This document shows positions 40,929-50,156 of a stretch of DNA of 64,000 bases, piece after piece. Each line of letters starts with the position of its first letter. The stretch's first letter is position 1. Source of the DNA: Anaerococcus sp. Marseille-Q7828 (GTDB lineage: Bacteria; Bacillota; Clostridia; Tissierellales; Peptoniphilaceae); contig NZ_OX458331.1 of NCBI RefSeq assembly GCF_949769285.1, positions 434,001-498,000 of the forward strand. Reading direction: 5' to 3'. The notes under the pieces were generated by a model, which saw nothing but the letters and a program-made list of their open reading frames with translations, had not been told where the DNA came from and made no database searches. A program made the position numbers and the translations under genes.

Positions 40929-41201
40929 TTATTCATCAAATAACTTTTTAATATCTTCAAAACTAACAGATTCTACTTTCTCCTTATTTTTTAAGGTGTC
41001 AATCATCTCATAAATAGCCGCCATAGTAGTTTCATTTGGCATACCATAATAATCTGGAAGACCTTGATTTGCAACTGTTGTTAGATTCATTCTTATAAAT
41101 TCGGAGATAGATAATCCATGTTTTGATAATTCTTTTTCAGCCTTAGTTTTTGTAAGTTGATCTATTCTAGCTGATACTCTTGCTTCTTTTATACCTTCCA
41201 T
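40929..41201 (-). CDS. RelB/DinJ-family antitoxin
   Basis: About 90 residues from the ATG at 41201, which has a strong AGGAGG site 6 nt upstream; an upstream in-frame ATG at 41252 lies inside the operator and is rejected. The ribbon-helix-helix segment is VSARIDQLTKTKAEKELSKHGLSISEFIRMNL, here seen across residues 7-40, and the C-terminal tail is charged. It pairs with the toxin gene 11 nt downstream. Autoregulation through the palindrome at 41232-41251 is likely. Confidence 0.88.
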   Translation of the reverse strand: MEGIKEARVSARIDQLTKTKAEKELSKHGLSISEFIRMNLTTVANQGLPDYYGMPNETTMAAIYEMIDTLKNKEKVESVSFEDIKKLFDE

Positions 41202-41231
41202 AAATTTCCTCCTAGTATTCCTTTTTATTAT

Positions 41232-41251
41232 TGTACCCCAATTGGTGTACA
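41232..41251. promoter_or_regulatory. Toxin-antitoxin operator palindrome
   Basis: TGTACCCCAATTGGTGTACA, symmetric at 18 of 20 positions, 30 nt upstream of the antitoxin ATG. This is the usual place and form for a RelB-type operator. Confidence 0.7.
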
Positions 41252-41265
41252 TTTGCTACACGAAA

Positions 41266-41292
41266 AAAAGCTGGCTTAAATTGCCAGCTTTT
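41266..41292 (-). terminator. Terminator of the second flavin reductase gene
   Basis: Stem AAAGCTGGC/GCCAGCTTT with loop TTAAATT, 4 nt past the stop on the minus strand and followed there by a T-run. Confidence 0.88.
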
Positions 41293-41296
41293 ATGC

Positions 41297-43216
41297 TTAT
41301 TTTTCTTCTGCTGCTGCGTTTTGTCCTGCTATTCTACCAAATACTACTGTGTCGGTTATAGCGTTGCCGCCTACCCTGTTGGCTCCGTGGATGCCGCCTG
41401 TGATTTCACCTGCTGCGTATAGGCCAGGGATTTGATTGCCGTCTTTGTCTATTACGTGTGCTTCTGTGTCAATTTTTAGTCCGCCCATGGTATGATGAAG
41501 GGCTGGTGTTCTTGGTACTGCTACAAATGGTCCTTTTTCAAATGGATATGCAAATAGGGTTCTGCCAAACTCATCTTCTTCGGCTTTTTCTTCATAGCAT
41601 TTGTTGTATGCATCTATAGAAGCCTTTAGATTTTCATATGGTACGTCTATTTTTTCTGCCAATTCTTCCAATGTTTCTCCACGTACCCATCCGAACTTGC
41701 CTTCCTCGAGTACTTTTTTGAAGTCTTCTTTTTCTAGGGTTTTCTCATTGTCAAAGTCGAACTCATCTGATGAGTGTATCAACCAATATTCCCCGTCTGT
41801 TTGTTCAAATATTGCCTTTGAAATGACATCACGTCTGCCATCTTCTCTTACAAATCTATTACCTTCTTTGTTGACAAACAAGGTCTTTTCTGCTGCAAGA
41901 TCCAAGAGCCCTGTGATTGGTCCTCTACCTGGTATACCAAGGTATAGGAATTGCATTTGGTCCATATCTACAAGGTCTGCGCCAACTTCTTCACCCATGA
42001 TGATTCCATCACCTGTTATAGAGTCTAGGTTGGTTGAAATAGTGTTTTCGTCTAGATTTGGCCATTTTTCATTGTTTTTGTATTTTACTACCATGTCGGT
42101 ATTTTTTGCAAAACCACCAGTTGTCAAAATAACTGCTTGTTTAGCGTGTAGGGTTAGTGGTGAACCATCGTAGTTTTTGGCTTCTACTCCTACTATTCTG
42201 CCGTCTTCTTCGATGAGCTTTTCACCTGTGGTTTCAGTTAATATTTGAGCATTGTTGTTTTCTTTTAATGTATCAACATAACCTTCTATAAATCCAACAC
42301 CGTTAGGTTTTACAGCCTGGTGAGCTCTTGGGTATAGGCCACCAGCCACTTGGTAGATTTCATCTTCAAATTCTATGCCTAGAGATTCTAACCATTTGAA
42401 TCCATCGTAGGCATTGTCAGCCAATACTCTTACTAAGTCTGGATTTGCAACATTGTCTCCAGCTTCCATGGTTTGTTCATAGTAGTTGTCGTTTGAGTCT
42501 TCTATGCCTTGTTCGGCTTGTTTTTCTGGATCTGGAGCATTGATTGCACCACCAGCAAGTATGGTATTACCACCAACAAAGCCATTTTTCTCAATAACTA
42601 CAACTGATGATCCAGCTTTGCTCGCCTCAACTGCTGCAGCAAGTCCTGCTCCACCGCCGCCAACAACCACTATATCAGCTTCGATTTCGCTTGGATATTC
42701 ACGTTTTTCCTTGTATTCTTCCTTAAAATCATCAGCAACTCCAGCTTCTTCCAAAGCCTTGCCAACTGCAAGCATCATTCCTTTTGATGATGCTGTCGCA
42801 CCAGTTACAGCCTCAACATTGGTTGATTGGCCTTCGATTATTCTTCCAGTTATTTTTTCAAGGGCAACTTTGCCAACTCCACTAGTTTCATTGTCTTCTA
42901 GGATATTAATATCAAGGATTTCTCCTTCTTCTCCCATTTCTACAGAAACTTTGACATCTCCACCATATCCTGGAGCAATTCCCTCATATGTACCACCAGT
43001 TGCTGGGCTATGTCCGCCTTCATCAATAGGCTTTTCTGCCATTTCATCTTCTGGCGCTTCTTTGCCCTCATCCTTCTTTTCTTCTTCGGTATTTACTTCT
43101 TCTGCTTCCTGCTTACTCTTATTGTCAGTCTCTGCAGGATCATTGTTACACGACGTTAGCATTGTAAATGATAATGCAAGAGCCATCAAATACGATAAGG
43201 TTTTCTTACTCTTCAT
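41297..43216 (-). CDS. Surface lipoprotein flavin reductase, paralogue
   Basis: 639 residues with the same layout as the protein at 35704: lipoprotein signal (LTSC, Cys at about 23), a Glu/Lys-rich linker, an FMN-bind domain with attachment motif VEAVTGATASS (about residues 132-142), then a fumarate-reductase-type FAD domain (VVVGGGGAGLAAAVEAS; HHTMGGLKIDTEAH; GANRVGGNAITDT). The two paralogues differ at the active-site end (NRLGGNAL versus NRVGGNAI), so acceptor choice may differ. AAGGAGG precedes the ATG. Exported to the outer face of the membrane; electrons probably arrive from a membrane chain that is not encoded here. Confidence 0.9.
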   Translation of the reverse strand: MKSKKTLSYLMALALSFTMLTSCNNDPAETDNKSKQEAEEVNTEEEKKDEGKEAPEDEMAEKPIDEGGHSPATGGTYEGIAPGYGGDVKVSVEMGEEGEILDINILEDNETSGVGKVALEKITGRIIEGQSTNVEAVTGATASSKGMMLAVGKALEEAGVADDFKEEYKEKREYPSEIEADIVVVGGGGAGLAAAVEASKAGSSVVVIEKNGFVGGNTILAGGAINAPDPEKQAEQGIEDSNDNYYEQTMEAGDNVANPDLVRVLADNAYDGFKWLESLGIEFEDEIYQVAGGLYPRAHQAVKPNGVGFIEGYVDTLKENNNAQILTETTGEKLIEEDGRIVGVEAKNYDGSPLTLHAKQAVILTTGGFAKNTDMVVKYKNNEKWPNLDENTISTNLDSITGDGIIMGEEVGADLVDMDQMQFLYLGIPGRGPITGLLDLAAEKTLFVNKEGNRFVREDGRRDVISKAIFEQTDGEYWLIHSSDEFDFDNEKTLEKEDFKKVLEEGKFGWVRGETLEELAEKIDVPYENLKASIDAYNKCYEEKAEEDEFGRTLFAYPFEKGPFVAVPRTPALHHTMGGLKIDTEAHVIDKDGNQIPGLYAAGEITGGIHGANRVGGNAITDTVVFGRIAGQNAAAEEK

Positions 43217-43382
43217 ATTCTTACCTCCTTATTTACCTGTATTTTAACATATTTAAGCCGAAAAATAAATACAATTAATATATAATTTACATTAGAAAAA
43301 CGTTTTATAAATCTAGCGATAGTCTTTATCATTTCAAAAAATTGTAGTATAGTAAACAAGTAAAAACAAACAAGGAGTTACA

Positions 43383-44153
43383 ATGAAGAATTATTTAGAT
43401 TTAACAGGCGATGTGGCCATAGTAACAGGTGCATCATCAGGCCTAGGTGTTCAATTTGCAAAAGCTTTGGCTAGCCAAGGAGCAAAATTGGCCCTATTTG
43501 CTAGACGTGAAGAAAAATTAAAAGAAGTGGCAAAAAATATCGAAAACGAATTTGATGTTGAAGTTAAATACTATGTGACAGATGTTACAGATTCCAAAAA
43601 AGTAAGCGAAAATGTTGGAAAAGTAATAGAAGATTTCGGCAAAATCGACATCCTAGTCAACAACGCAGGCCTTGGCCTATCAGCGCCAACCACAGAAACA
43701 AGTGACGAAGATTGGCAAAAAATGATGAATATCAACGTAAATTCACTATTTTATATGGCACGTGAAGTAGCAAAAAATATGAAAGAAAACGGATACGGTA
43801 GAATCATCAACCTTGGATCAATCCACTCAAGTGTAGCCCTTGCCAATGGCGCACTAACGATGTATACAACCACAAAAGGTGCAGTAGAAAATATGACCAA
43901 AGCCCTAGCAGTAGAATGGGCAAAAGATGGTATCACAGTAAATGCCATAGGACCAGCATACTTTGCAAGTGAAATGACTGGCCACCTACTAGAAGATGAA
44001 GCCTTCAACCAATTTATAGCAATGAGCGACCCAATGGGCAGAACTGGCAATCCAGGCGAACTAGACACAGCCCTACTAATGTTCGCAAGCCACCACTCCT
44101 CATACACAACTGGCCAATTACTAACAGTTGACGGCGGTTGGATAGCAATTTAA
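43383..44153 (+). CDS. Short-chain dehydrogenase/reductase
   Basis: 256 residues, classical SDR. The cofactor motif is TGASSGLG (about residues 17-24), followed by NNAGLG, an active-site Ser in NLGSIHSS, and MYTTTKGA providing the Tyr-x3-Lys pair. The C-terminal VDGGWIAI is typical. The best general match is to gluconate 5-dehydrogenase or 3-oxoacyl reductase-like members; the substrate cannot be assigned. It stands alone, divergent from the flavin reductase gene and closed by a terminator. Confidence 0.88.
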   Translation: MKNYLDLTGDVAIVTGASSGLGVQFAKALASQGAKLALFARREEKLKEVAKNIENEFDVEVKYYVTDVTDSKKVSENVGKVIEDFGKIDILVNNAGLGLSAPTTETSDEDWQKMMNINVNSLFYMAREVAKNMKENGYGRIINLGSIHSSVALANGALTMYTTTKGAVENMTKALAVEWAKDGITVNAIGPAYFASEMTGHLLEDEAFNQFIAMSDPMGRTGNPGELDTALLMFASHHSSYTTGQLLTVDGGWIAI

Positions 44154-44165
44154 TACACAAAAATA

Positions 44166-44245
44166 AGAGGCAACTATATTGAACTGAAACCCTCAATCTC
44201 TTTCCGGATTTTAGCTTTCACCTCAAATAGTTGACCTCTTTTTTA
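44166..44245. terminator. Long bidirectional terminator
   Basis: Outer stem AGAGGCAACTAT (44166-44177) with ATAGTTGACCTCT (44227-44239, one bulge), T-run to 44245 and A-run before it. It lies between converging genes. The unusually long enclosed segment (about 50 nt) may fold further. Confidence 0.7.
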
Positions 44246-44249
44246 ATTT

Positions 44250-44606
44250 TTAGCAGCTGCAAGTACCACCGCTGCCACATCCACAAGCTTCATCGCCAAA
44301 ATCATCTATGCCATCAAGGTCTGAATCTGGGAATAATAGCTCGTAAAATTCACTTTCACTAGGATATCTGCGAGTGATAACCACCTCATTATTTACCATA
44401 ACAATAGGAAGCACTTCTTCCCCACCATCATCCAAGAATCTTTTTACAATCTTATTATCACCAAATTGCTCAGGATTTTCTTCCAAATTATATCGTCTAA
44501 TATCCGCGCCAATCTTAGTAAAATGATCTACTAGACCAGATACCCTATCAAGTTCATCCTTATCAAGCCCATTAATAGGCCCTTCGTATATATACATAAT
44601 TCTCAT
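44250..44606 (-). CDS. ArsD-like small protein with C-terminal cysteine cluster
   Basis: About 118 residues. The fold-defining segments resemble ArsD, the arsenic metallochaperone: IRRYNLEENPEQFGDNKIVKRFL, then VLPIVMVNNEVVITRRYPSESEF. The N-terminal vicinal cysteines used by ArsD for As(III) are missing (MYIYEGPINGL instead), while the C-terminus ends in ACGCGSGGTCSC with four cysteines. I chose the ATG at 44606 because GGAGGA lies 6 nt upstream. No arsA, arsB or arsR is nearby. Metal binding via the tail is plausible; an arsenic role is uncertain. Confidence 0.72.
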   Translation of the reverse strand: MRIMYIYEGPINGLDKDELDRVSGLVDHFTKIGADIRRYNLEENPEQFGDNKIVKRFLDDGGEEVLPIVMVNNEVVITRRYPSESEFYELLFPDSDLDGIDDFGDEACGCGSGGTCSC

Positions 44607-44696
44607 TATTTCCTCCATTGAGATTAATTATCATTATTATTTATAATACCTTTAAGAATCCAAGTTCACTAGGGACTTGATAAGAAATATTTAAAT

Positions 44697-44725
44697 TTGA
44701 CAAAAATAAAAAGCCACCCTATAAT
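44697..44725 (+). promoter_or_regulatory. Promoter of the T-box transcript
   Basis: Perfect TTGACA (44697-44702), 17-nt spacer, perfect TATAAT (44720-44725), about 15 nt before the T-box element begins. Confidence 0.9.
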
Positions 44726-44739
44726 TATTACAAGAAATA

Positions 44740-44990
44740 AAAACGTTGAAGAGAAAAGTAGGTTTTTGAAAACTTTCCAGAGAGACTATGGTTGGTGGGA
44801 ATAGTTAAGTGGCAGAAAACTGAAAATGGCCTCTGAGTTGTTTGTCCGAATATTTTAAGACAATCCGTGTGCGCACGTTACAGCGATAGGGTATACATTT
44901 GTACCTGATGAGTTATTAATTGTGAAATTGATATGAAATTAAGGTGGTAACACGAGAGACCTCGTCCTTTTTAAGGACGGGGTCTTTTTT
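44740..44990 (+). promoter_or_regulatory. T-box leader, probably tRNA-Met responsive
   Basis: Stem I begins GAAGAGAAAAGTAGG and contains the conserved AGAGAG and GGTTGGTGGGAA parts. The specifier region is TGAAAATGGCC (44821-44831), where ATG at 44826-44828 can be read. The T-box core AAGGTGGTAACACGAG is at 44941-44956. The terminator is a 13-bp stem, AGACCTCGTCCTT/AAGGACGGGGTCT (44958-44986), followed by T6. The bulge TGGT fits a tRNA ending ACCA. Specificity for Met is inferred from one register of the loop plus the MetE-like gene downstream. Confidence 0.93.
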
Positions 44991-45038
44991 AATTTTGCCA
45001 TAGCGTTTTATTTCTGAAAATAAAAAAAGGAGCTAATT

Positions 45039-46184
45039 ATGAGCAAAAGATTTTTAACAGTAGGATCGTTACTAAGAGATGAGGAATTACTAAAATACAA
45101 AGAAGAAATAAAGAAACGAGATGATATCACCTATCCATTTTACGATGACCTAGAAGGCTACAAAGAAGCTGAAGATGCCGCAGTAGCAAGAGTAGTGAAG
45201 AGTCAAAAAGACCACGACCTTTGCCAAATCACAGACGGCGAATACTCCAAATCCCTCTGGCACCTTGACTTTGTCTGGGGCCTACATGGGGTAGAAAGAT
45301 ACATCGCAGATGCTGGCTACTACTTTAGGGACAAAGGCAACGAAGGAGTATACGAAACTAGAAAAGACATAGGAATTAGAATCGTAGACAAGCTAAATGG
45401 CAAAAATCACCCATTCATAGACCACTTCAAAAGATTAAAAGAATTAGCAGGAGAATCCGAAATCAAACAATGCATCCCATCCCCATCCCATGTTTATGGC
45501 GAACAAGCCCTATTTGGCGGACTATCTGGCGGCTACTACGATGGCAAGGTATATGAATTTGAAAAAGACCTCAAAGCATCATACAAGGACTTTATCAAAG
45601 AATACAAAGAAGCAGGAGGAGAAATCATCCAATTTGACGACTGCTTGTGGGAAATATTCTCAGAAGATAACAAAAACGCCCCAATATCAGAAAAGACAAG
45701 ACCAACAGAAGAATTGGCAGAAAAATTTATAGCCATCAACAACGAAGTCATAGCCTACGCCCACGACCTTGGTCTAAAAGTCTACGCCCACAACTGCCGA
45801 GGTAACTATGAATCTAGGTCAGCAAGCGACGGAACCTACGAATCCATCGCCCACCTATTTTTAGAAAAACAAAACTACGATAGATTCTACCTAGAATGGG
45901 ACGACGACAGAGCAGGATCCATCGAGGCCCTAAAAGTCCTAAAAGATAAAGATAACGAAATAGTCCTAGGCCTCCTATCCAGCAAAACAAACACCCTAGA
46001 TGAAGAAAAAAGAACCCTAGACCTCCTAGAAAAAGCAAGCAAAATCATAGACAAAGATAGACTTTACCTCTCCCACCAATGCGGCTTTGCCTCATGCGAT
46101 GAAGGAAATGAACTAAGCATAGATGAGCAATGGGCTAAGATTGACCAAGGGCAGAGGATTGCAGAGGAGTTTTGGGGAGAATAG
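45039..46184 (+). CDS. Core-only MetE-like methyltransferase (YxjG/YxjH type)
   Basis: 381 residues, corresponding to the C-terminal catalytic barrel of cobalamin-independent methionine synthase without its N-terminal half. Likely zinc ligands are the His and Cys of AHNCRGN (about residues 250-256) and the late Cys of HQCGFASCDEGN; a GEYSKSLWHLDF segment opens the substrate site. B. subtilis YxjG and YxjH have this form and belong to the methionine regulon. It would make methionine from homocysteine with some methyl donor, not necessarily methyl-folate. Control by the T-box 50 nt upstream supports a methionine role. Confidence 0.85.
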   Translation: MSKRFLTVGSLLRDEELLKYKEEIKKRDDITYPFYDDLEGYKEAEDAAVARVVKSQKDHDLCQITDGEYSKSLWHLDFVWGLHGVERYIADAGYYFRDKGNEGVYETRKDIGIRIVDKLNGKNHPFIDHFKRLKELAGESEIKQCIPSPSHVYGEQALFGGLSGGYYDGKVYEFEKDLKASYKDFIKEYKEAGGEIIQFDDCLWEIFSEDNKNAPISEKTRPTEELAEKFIAINNEVIAYAHDLGLKVYAHNCRGNYESRSASDGTYESIAHLFLEKQNYDRFYLEWDDDRAGSIEALKVLKDKDNEIVLGLLSSKTNTLDEEKRTLDLLEKASKIIDKDRLYLSHQCGFASCDEGNELSIDEQWAKIDQGQRIAEEFWGE

Positions 46185-46193
46185 GTGTGAAAA

Positions 46194-46224
46194 AATCAGC
46201 TATTAGCATAACTAATAGCTGATT
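46194..46224 (-). terminator. Terminator between the MetE-like and PHP-ATPase genes
   Basis: Perfect 13-bp stem AATCAGCTATTAG/CTAATAGCTGATT. A T-run follows only on the minus strand (TTTTTTCAC), so it best serves the minus-strand gene ending at 46311, but it could also slow plus-strand transcription. Confidence 0.75.
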
Positions 46225-46310
46225 CTCCATGAAAATTTATATCTACCCTTTGATGGACAAAAAAGAGATATAACTATATATCAATAAAAAGTACAATTTA
46301 AATAAAAATT

Positions 46311-48827
46311 TTAATTACCAAGAGCTTCTTCATATATTTGAATTTTATGTTTAAATGAATCTTCTCCACCTTCCATATGGTTTATTATTTCTTTTTTTAT
46401 GGTGATTTCACCAGGATATCCCTGAATCTTAACCCAACCATGTTCTCCATCAGAATCCATTACTAATACACAATCTGACATGGCATTGGTAACAATTGTT
46501 GCACTATGAGTTGCTATTATAACTTGTCTATCGTTTTTAGTCTTTCTTAACTGTTGAACTAGATTTTTATAAATATATCTGCTATCTAAATTATCCTCTG
46601 GTTGATCAATGACAATCGGTCTAAAGTCATTATTAAATTTCCCATATCCAAGTATAAAATCTAGCATTGCAACAACTTTTTGACCTAGGGATAGAGTTTT
46701 TATATCCTTATACCTCTCCGGGAGATTTTTTTTATCTTCTCTGCTATTAACATTAAACAATATAGTATATTCTTCAAGTTCTCTAAAACAGTTTTTAAAA
46801 TAATTAATCCGTATATTTACATATTTATCACTAGTTGCATAATTTATCAAATCAGATACTAATGATTTCGCAATATTCTCATCAATAATAGTTTTACCTG
46901 CATCTATTGTTTCAATACTACTTTCTTCTGTAAAATCTAAAAATTCTTTAGAACTTATCCAAGAAGAATCTTTATTGATTGATGCTTTTAAAAATTCAAT
47001 TACCCCTTTTTTATCTATTACAGAAAGTATAAAACCCTTCAAATTTTTTCTTTTAATATTATATCTATTAACAATACTTGAAAATTTACTATTATAAATT
47101 TGTTCTATGGGATACTTAAGCATTAAATCATTTTGTATATACTCTATTTTTAGAGTACCTTTTTGCGTTTCGTTAAAAGGTTCAATTACTTTTTTTACAT
47201 CTTCTTTTCTATTTTCTAAAATATTTTCTATATCTCTTAGAAATTTAGATAAACCTGATTTATCTCTAATTTTTATTTTATTTTCAAATAGTTCTAACTC
47301 TTTATTTTTAAACATCAAATCATAAATAAAGCTGTTAATTTCATCTCCACTTGCATATCTAACAAGATCATTAACAGAATATCTATTATCATAAAGTTTT
47401 GATAGGACTTTCGTTTTATTACGTACTCTTTCGATATTACTAATATCCATATCTTTAACATTAGTACAATTTATTTTATATACGTCCAAATATTTTCTAA
47501 GCATAAAAGTTTTTATTTTCTTTTTATTTAAAGAATATCTTCTTTCATATCGGTAAGGTTTCTCTTCTTCAAAGTAACTTAGAATATTATCATTTTCATC
47601 TTTGTATGGACATCTAAACTCAACAATATACTCATCTTCATAACACTGAAATAACAGATAAATATTCCCATGACTACAAATAAAATCTAAAAGACTCTCA
47701 TCATGAATAATTTGTGTCATTACAAAGTCTATTGTTTCAAGAACTGTGCTTTTTCCAGTCCCTCTTCCCCCTATAAAACAATTCAATGAATCAGAGAATT
47801 TAACTGTAAAGTCGCTATTTCTCTTTTTGTTAGATAGAAACCCAGATTCCTCAAAAATTACATAAAGACCCTCTATAAAAATTTTATTTTTATTAGGAGC
47901 TTCATAGTTTACAGATATATCAAAATCTATTAAAGCTTCTTTTAGCATTCGAAAGCTGATATCACTTCCTTTTATCCAAAAAAAATTATTTCCCAAAGTG
48001 TCTATGGAGTGTGAATCATTATCAATTAAAAATTTCACATCTTTCCTATAATTTTTCATGAATTTTTTTGCATTTTTGATTTGATATTTACTTTTTAATC
48101 CAACAATTCTAGCGTTGTCACTAGAAAATAGTTTCTTTTTATAAGCTCCACTTAAAAATTTTTCTTTATTTATATCAGATGAATAAATATGTGCAATATA
48201 AGTTATCGCGCCTAAACTCGAGAAAAAATCCATAACTTCTAAACTAGTAACAAATACTCCATCTTTTTCAGATATCAATTTTTCATCTAGCCAATCAATA
48301 ACTTTGTCTTCTTTCTTTTTATCTCCATCTAAAATAGCAACTACATGCAATTTATCAGCACAGGATATTTCTATGCCACCAAATATATTTAGATTAACAT
48401 TATATTTGTTCTTACGTTTTTGTAGATGGTTTACACATATTTTTAATTTATCTATCCCATTAAATGTATTATGATCCGTGACAACAGCTATCTCATATTG
48501 ATTTATTAGTAATTCATGAGCTAACAATAAAAAAGCATATATTTCTTTTTTGCTTTTAAAAATATCAAAATCTTCACCAAACTTTACATCTCTTTTCCCG
48601 TTTACTAGGGGAGCAATATTCCTTTCATAAATTATATCTTCTAATTCTTTTTCACTAATTGTTTTATATCCATCTGTACCTAGATTATCCATTAATTTAT
48701 AATCATGAGAAGCTGGTGTGTGAATATGAAATATTGACTTCCTAGGATATCCAAAGTTATTTCTAGTATTTTTTATATGTTTATAAGCATCTATTATTTC
48801 TACATATGATCTATCGTCTTTAGGCAT
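46311..48827 (-). CDS. PHP-domain/SMC-like ATPase, TrlF-like
   Basis: About 838 residues, two-part. The N-terminal PHP phosphoesterase domain (about 35-290) keeps its metal motifs: [31 protein letters not shown] and IDNDSHS. A RecF/SMC-like ATPase follows, with Walker [11 protein letters not shown] (about 350), a long helical insert, signature LSLGQK (about 709), Walker [13 protein letters not shown] (about 735) and H-loop THSATIV. This pairing occurs in TrlF-like proteins, which cluster with defence genes. The start is the ATG at 48827, preceded by AAGGAG. Nucleic-acid cleavage gated by ATP is a reasonable inference, not shown. Confidence 0.85.
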   Translation of the reverse strand: MPKDDRSYVEIIDAYKHIKNTRNNFGYPRKSIFHIHTPASHDYKLMDNLGTDGYKTISEKELEDIIYERNIAPLVNGKRDVKFGEDFDIFKSKKEIYAFLLLAHELLINQYEIAVVTDHNTFNGIDKLKICVNHLQKRKNKYNVNLNIFGGIEISCADKLHVVAILDGDKKKEDKVIDWLDEKLISEKDGVFVTSLEVMDFFSSLGAITYIAHIYSSDINKEKFLSGAYKKKLFSSDNARIVGLKSKYQIKNAKKFMKNYRKDVKFLIDNDSHSIDTLGNNFFWIKGSDISFRMLKEALIDFDISVNYEAPNKNKIFIEGLYVIFEESGFLSNKKRNSDFTVKFSDSLNCFIGGRGTGKSTVLETIDFVMTQIIHDESLLDFICSHGNIYLLFQCYEDEYIVEFRCPYKDENDNILSYFEEEKPYRYERRYSLNKKKIKTFMLRKYLDVYKINCTNVKDMDISNIERVRNKTKVLSKLYDNRYSVNDLVRYASGDEINSFIYDLMFKNKELELFENKIKIRDKSGLSKFLRDIENILENRKEDVKKVIEPFNETQKGTLKIEYIQNDLMLKYPIEQIYNSKFSSIVNRYNIKRKNLKGFILSVIDKKGVIEFLKASINKDSSWISSKEFLDFTEESSIETIDAGKTIIDENIAKSLVSDLINYATSDKYVNIRINYFKNCFRELEEYTILFNVNSREDKKNLPERYKDIKTLSLGQKVVAMLDFILGYGKFNNDFRPIVIDQPEDNLDSRYIYKNLVQQLRKTKNDRQVIIATHSATIVTNAMSDCVLVMDSDGEHGWVKIQGYPGEITIKKEIINHMEGGEDSFKHKIQIYEEALGN

Positions 48828-49226
48828 ACTTCTCCTTTTAATCCTCATTCACTGAAATAATACACTTCTAAAAATATATACATGATGTATACTACATATG
48901 GTATATTTCTATATAATTTGTGTTTATTATACTATATATAGTGGTTTAAGTAAAAATGTACAATGGAGAATATACTATAAAATATATAATGAGCATAACT
49001 AATCTTATAATTATTGAATTCATAAATTTAATAAGTGTTATGCGTGCTGACACCCAACTATAACAGAGTAATAGTATTTCAAAAAAGCGATAGTATTGTT
49101 ATATAGTAGTATTAATCATGTTTTTAATCCTTAACTTTATTTTATGTATATTTCTTCATTTTTTTAGTAAAACTTGATACAATATTAATAACAACTAATT
49201 TTCACTATTTTAGATTTGAGGTTTTT
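48828..49226. other. Divergent intergenic region, AT-rich
   Basis: About 400 bp between the PHP-ATPase gene and the restriction-modification operon. It is very AT-rich, with several short palindromic TATA-like runs (TGTATACTACATA near 48884; CTATATATAG near 48934) that could be operators or promoters for either side. No gene, RNA or clear consensus promoter was found. Confidence 0.5.
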
Positions 49227-50156
49227 ATGGATCAGCCGTTGATTGATTTTAATTTTTATCCTATTAGGATTACTCTAAAGAGTCTTCTTAGGGATAAGTC
49301 TACTAAAAAGAATATTATATGGGCCACCAATACATACGAGCACTTGGGGGAAAGTTTTGATGATAGGGCCGAAATTAGGGAAGCTACTTTTACTCATGGA
49401 TTTGCTCTTCATCCTAGAACTAGTAAGAGTTCAGAAATACAGCTTGACCGAACTAGGAAAAAAGCTGAAGTATACACCCCGTCTTGGGTGGTCAATTTTA
49501 TGAATAATTATTGCGATGAGGTCTGGTTTGGTAGAAAAGATGTCTTCAATGTCCAAAATGGTGAATCTTGGCAGCCTGTTAGAGAAAAAATAATCTTCCC
49601 TGAGGGCAAGAGCTGGCAAGATTATGTAGACTCTAGGAGGCTTGAGATTACTTGTGGAGAAGGTCCCTACTTGGTTTCCAGGTATGATGCCACAACAAGT
49701 GAAATTATCAGGCATACCATAGATAGAATTGGATTCCTTGATAGGAAGCTTAGGATAGTAGACGAAAATACCACCACCAAGGAAGAGTGGATATTGTGGG
49801 CGACTAGGGCTCTTATGGCATCCTATGGTTATGAATACCAGGGCGACAGCTTGCTTATAGCAAGAATCAATGTCCTACTGACCTTTGTAGAATATTTTGA
49901 AAGACGTTGGGATGAGGATGTGGATAAGAAAACTCTTCAAAAGCTTGCCAATATCATCTCTTGGAACCTCTGGCAGATGGATGGATTGTCAGACACTGTG
50001 CCATTTGGTGCACCGCGTGGTGAAAATAGTCAGATGGGTTTTTCAGATCTGGGAGAAATAGAAGAATCAGAAAAAGTAGAGCCAGTGGCCTGTAGAATAT
50101 TTGATTGGAAGGCAAACAAGTCCCAGACCTTTGCATCACTAAAGGAGAATATATGA
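49227..50156 (+). CDS. Adenine-specific DNA methyltransferase, N-terminal subunit
   Basis: 309 residues, matching the front part of Eco57I-type N6-adenine methyltransferases. It has a motif-X-like segment (AEVYTPSWVVNFMNN, about residues 84-98), a divergent SAM-binding motif I (LEITCGEGPYLVSRYD, about 140-155), and the family stretch YGYEYQGDSLLIARINVLLTFVEYF. The catalytic NPPY is absent: it is in the next gene, whose start overlaps this stop as ATGA. The active enzyme is therefore probably a two-chain complex. First gene of a three-gene operon with a GAGGT site. Confidence 0.82.
   Translation: MDQPLIDFNFYPIRITLKSLLRDKSTKKNIIWATNTYEHLGESFDDRAEIREATFTHGFALHPRTSKSSEIQLDRTRKKAEVYTPSWVVNFMNNYCDEVWFGRKDVFNVQNGESWQPVREKIIFPEGKSWQDYVDSRRLEITCGEGPYLVSRYDATTSEIIRHTIDRIGFLDRKLRIVDENTTTKEEWILWATRALMASYGYEYQGDSLLIARINVLLTFVEYFERRWDEDVDKKTLQKLANIISWNLWQMDGLSDTVPFGAPRGENSQMGFSDLGEIEESEKVEPVACRIFDWKANKSQTFASLKENI

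Noticed and set aside
41601-42173. 190-codon plus-strand frame inside the flavin reductase gene
   Set aside because: Antisense shadow of a well-supported coding sequence.
42486-43247. 253-codon plus-strand frame antisense to the second flavin reductase
   Set aside because: Composition is Ser/Pro-rich as expected from the antisense of this gene; no ribosome site or family pattern.
44620-44650. AT-rich TTATCATTATTATTTATAAT as a Fur/PerR-type box ahead of the ArsD-like gene
   Set aside because: Only a partial match to PerR or Fur consensus and likely by chance in this AT-rich DNA.
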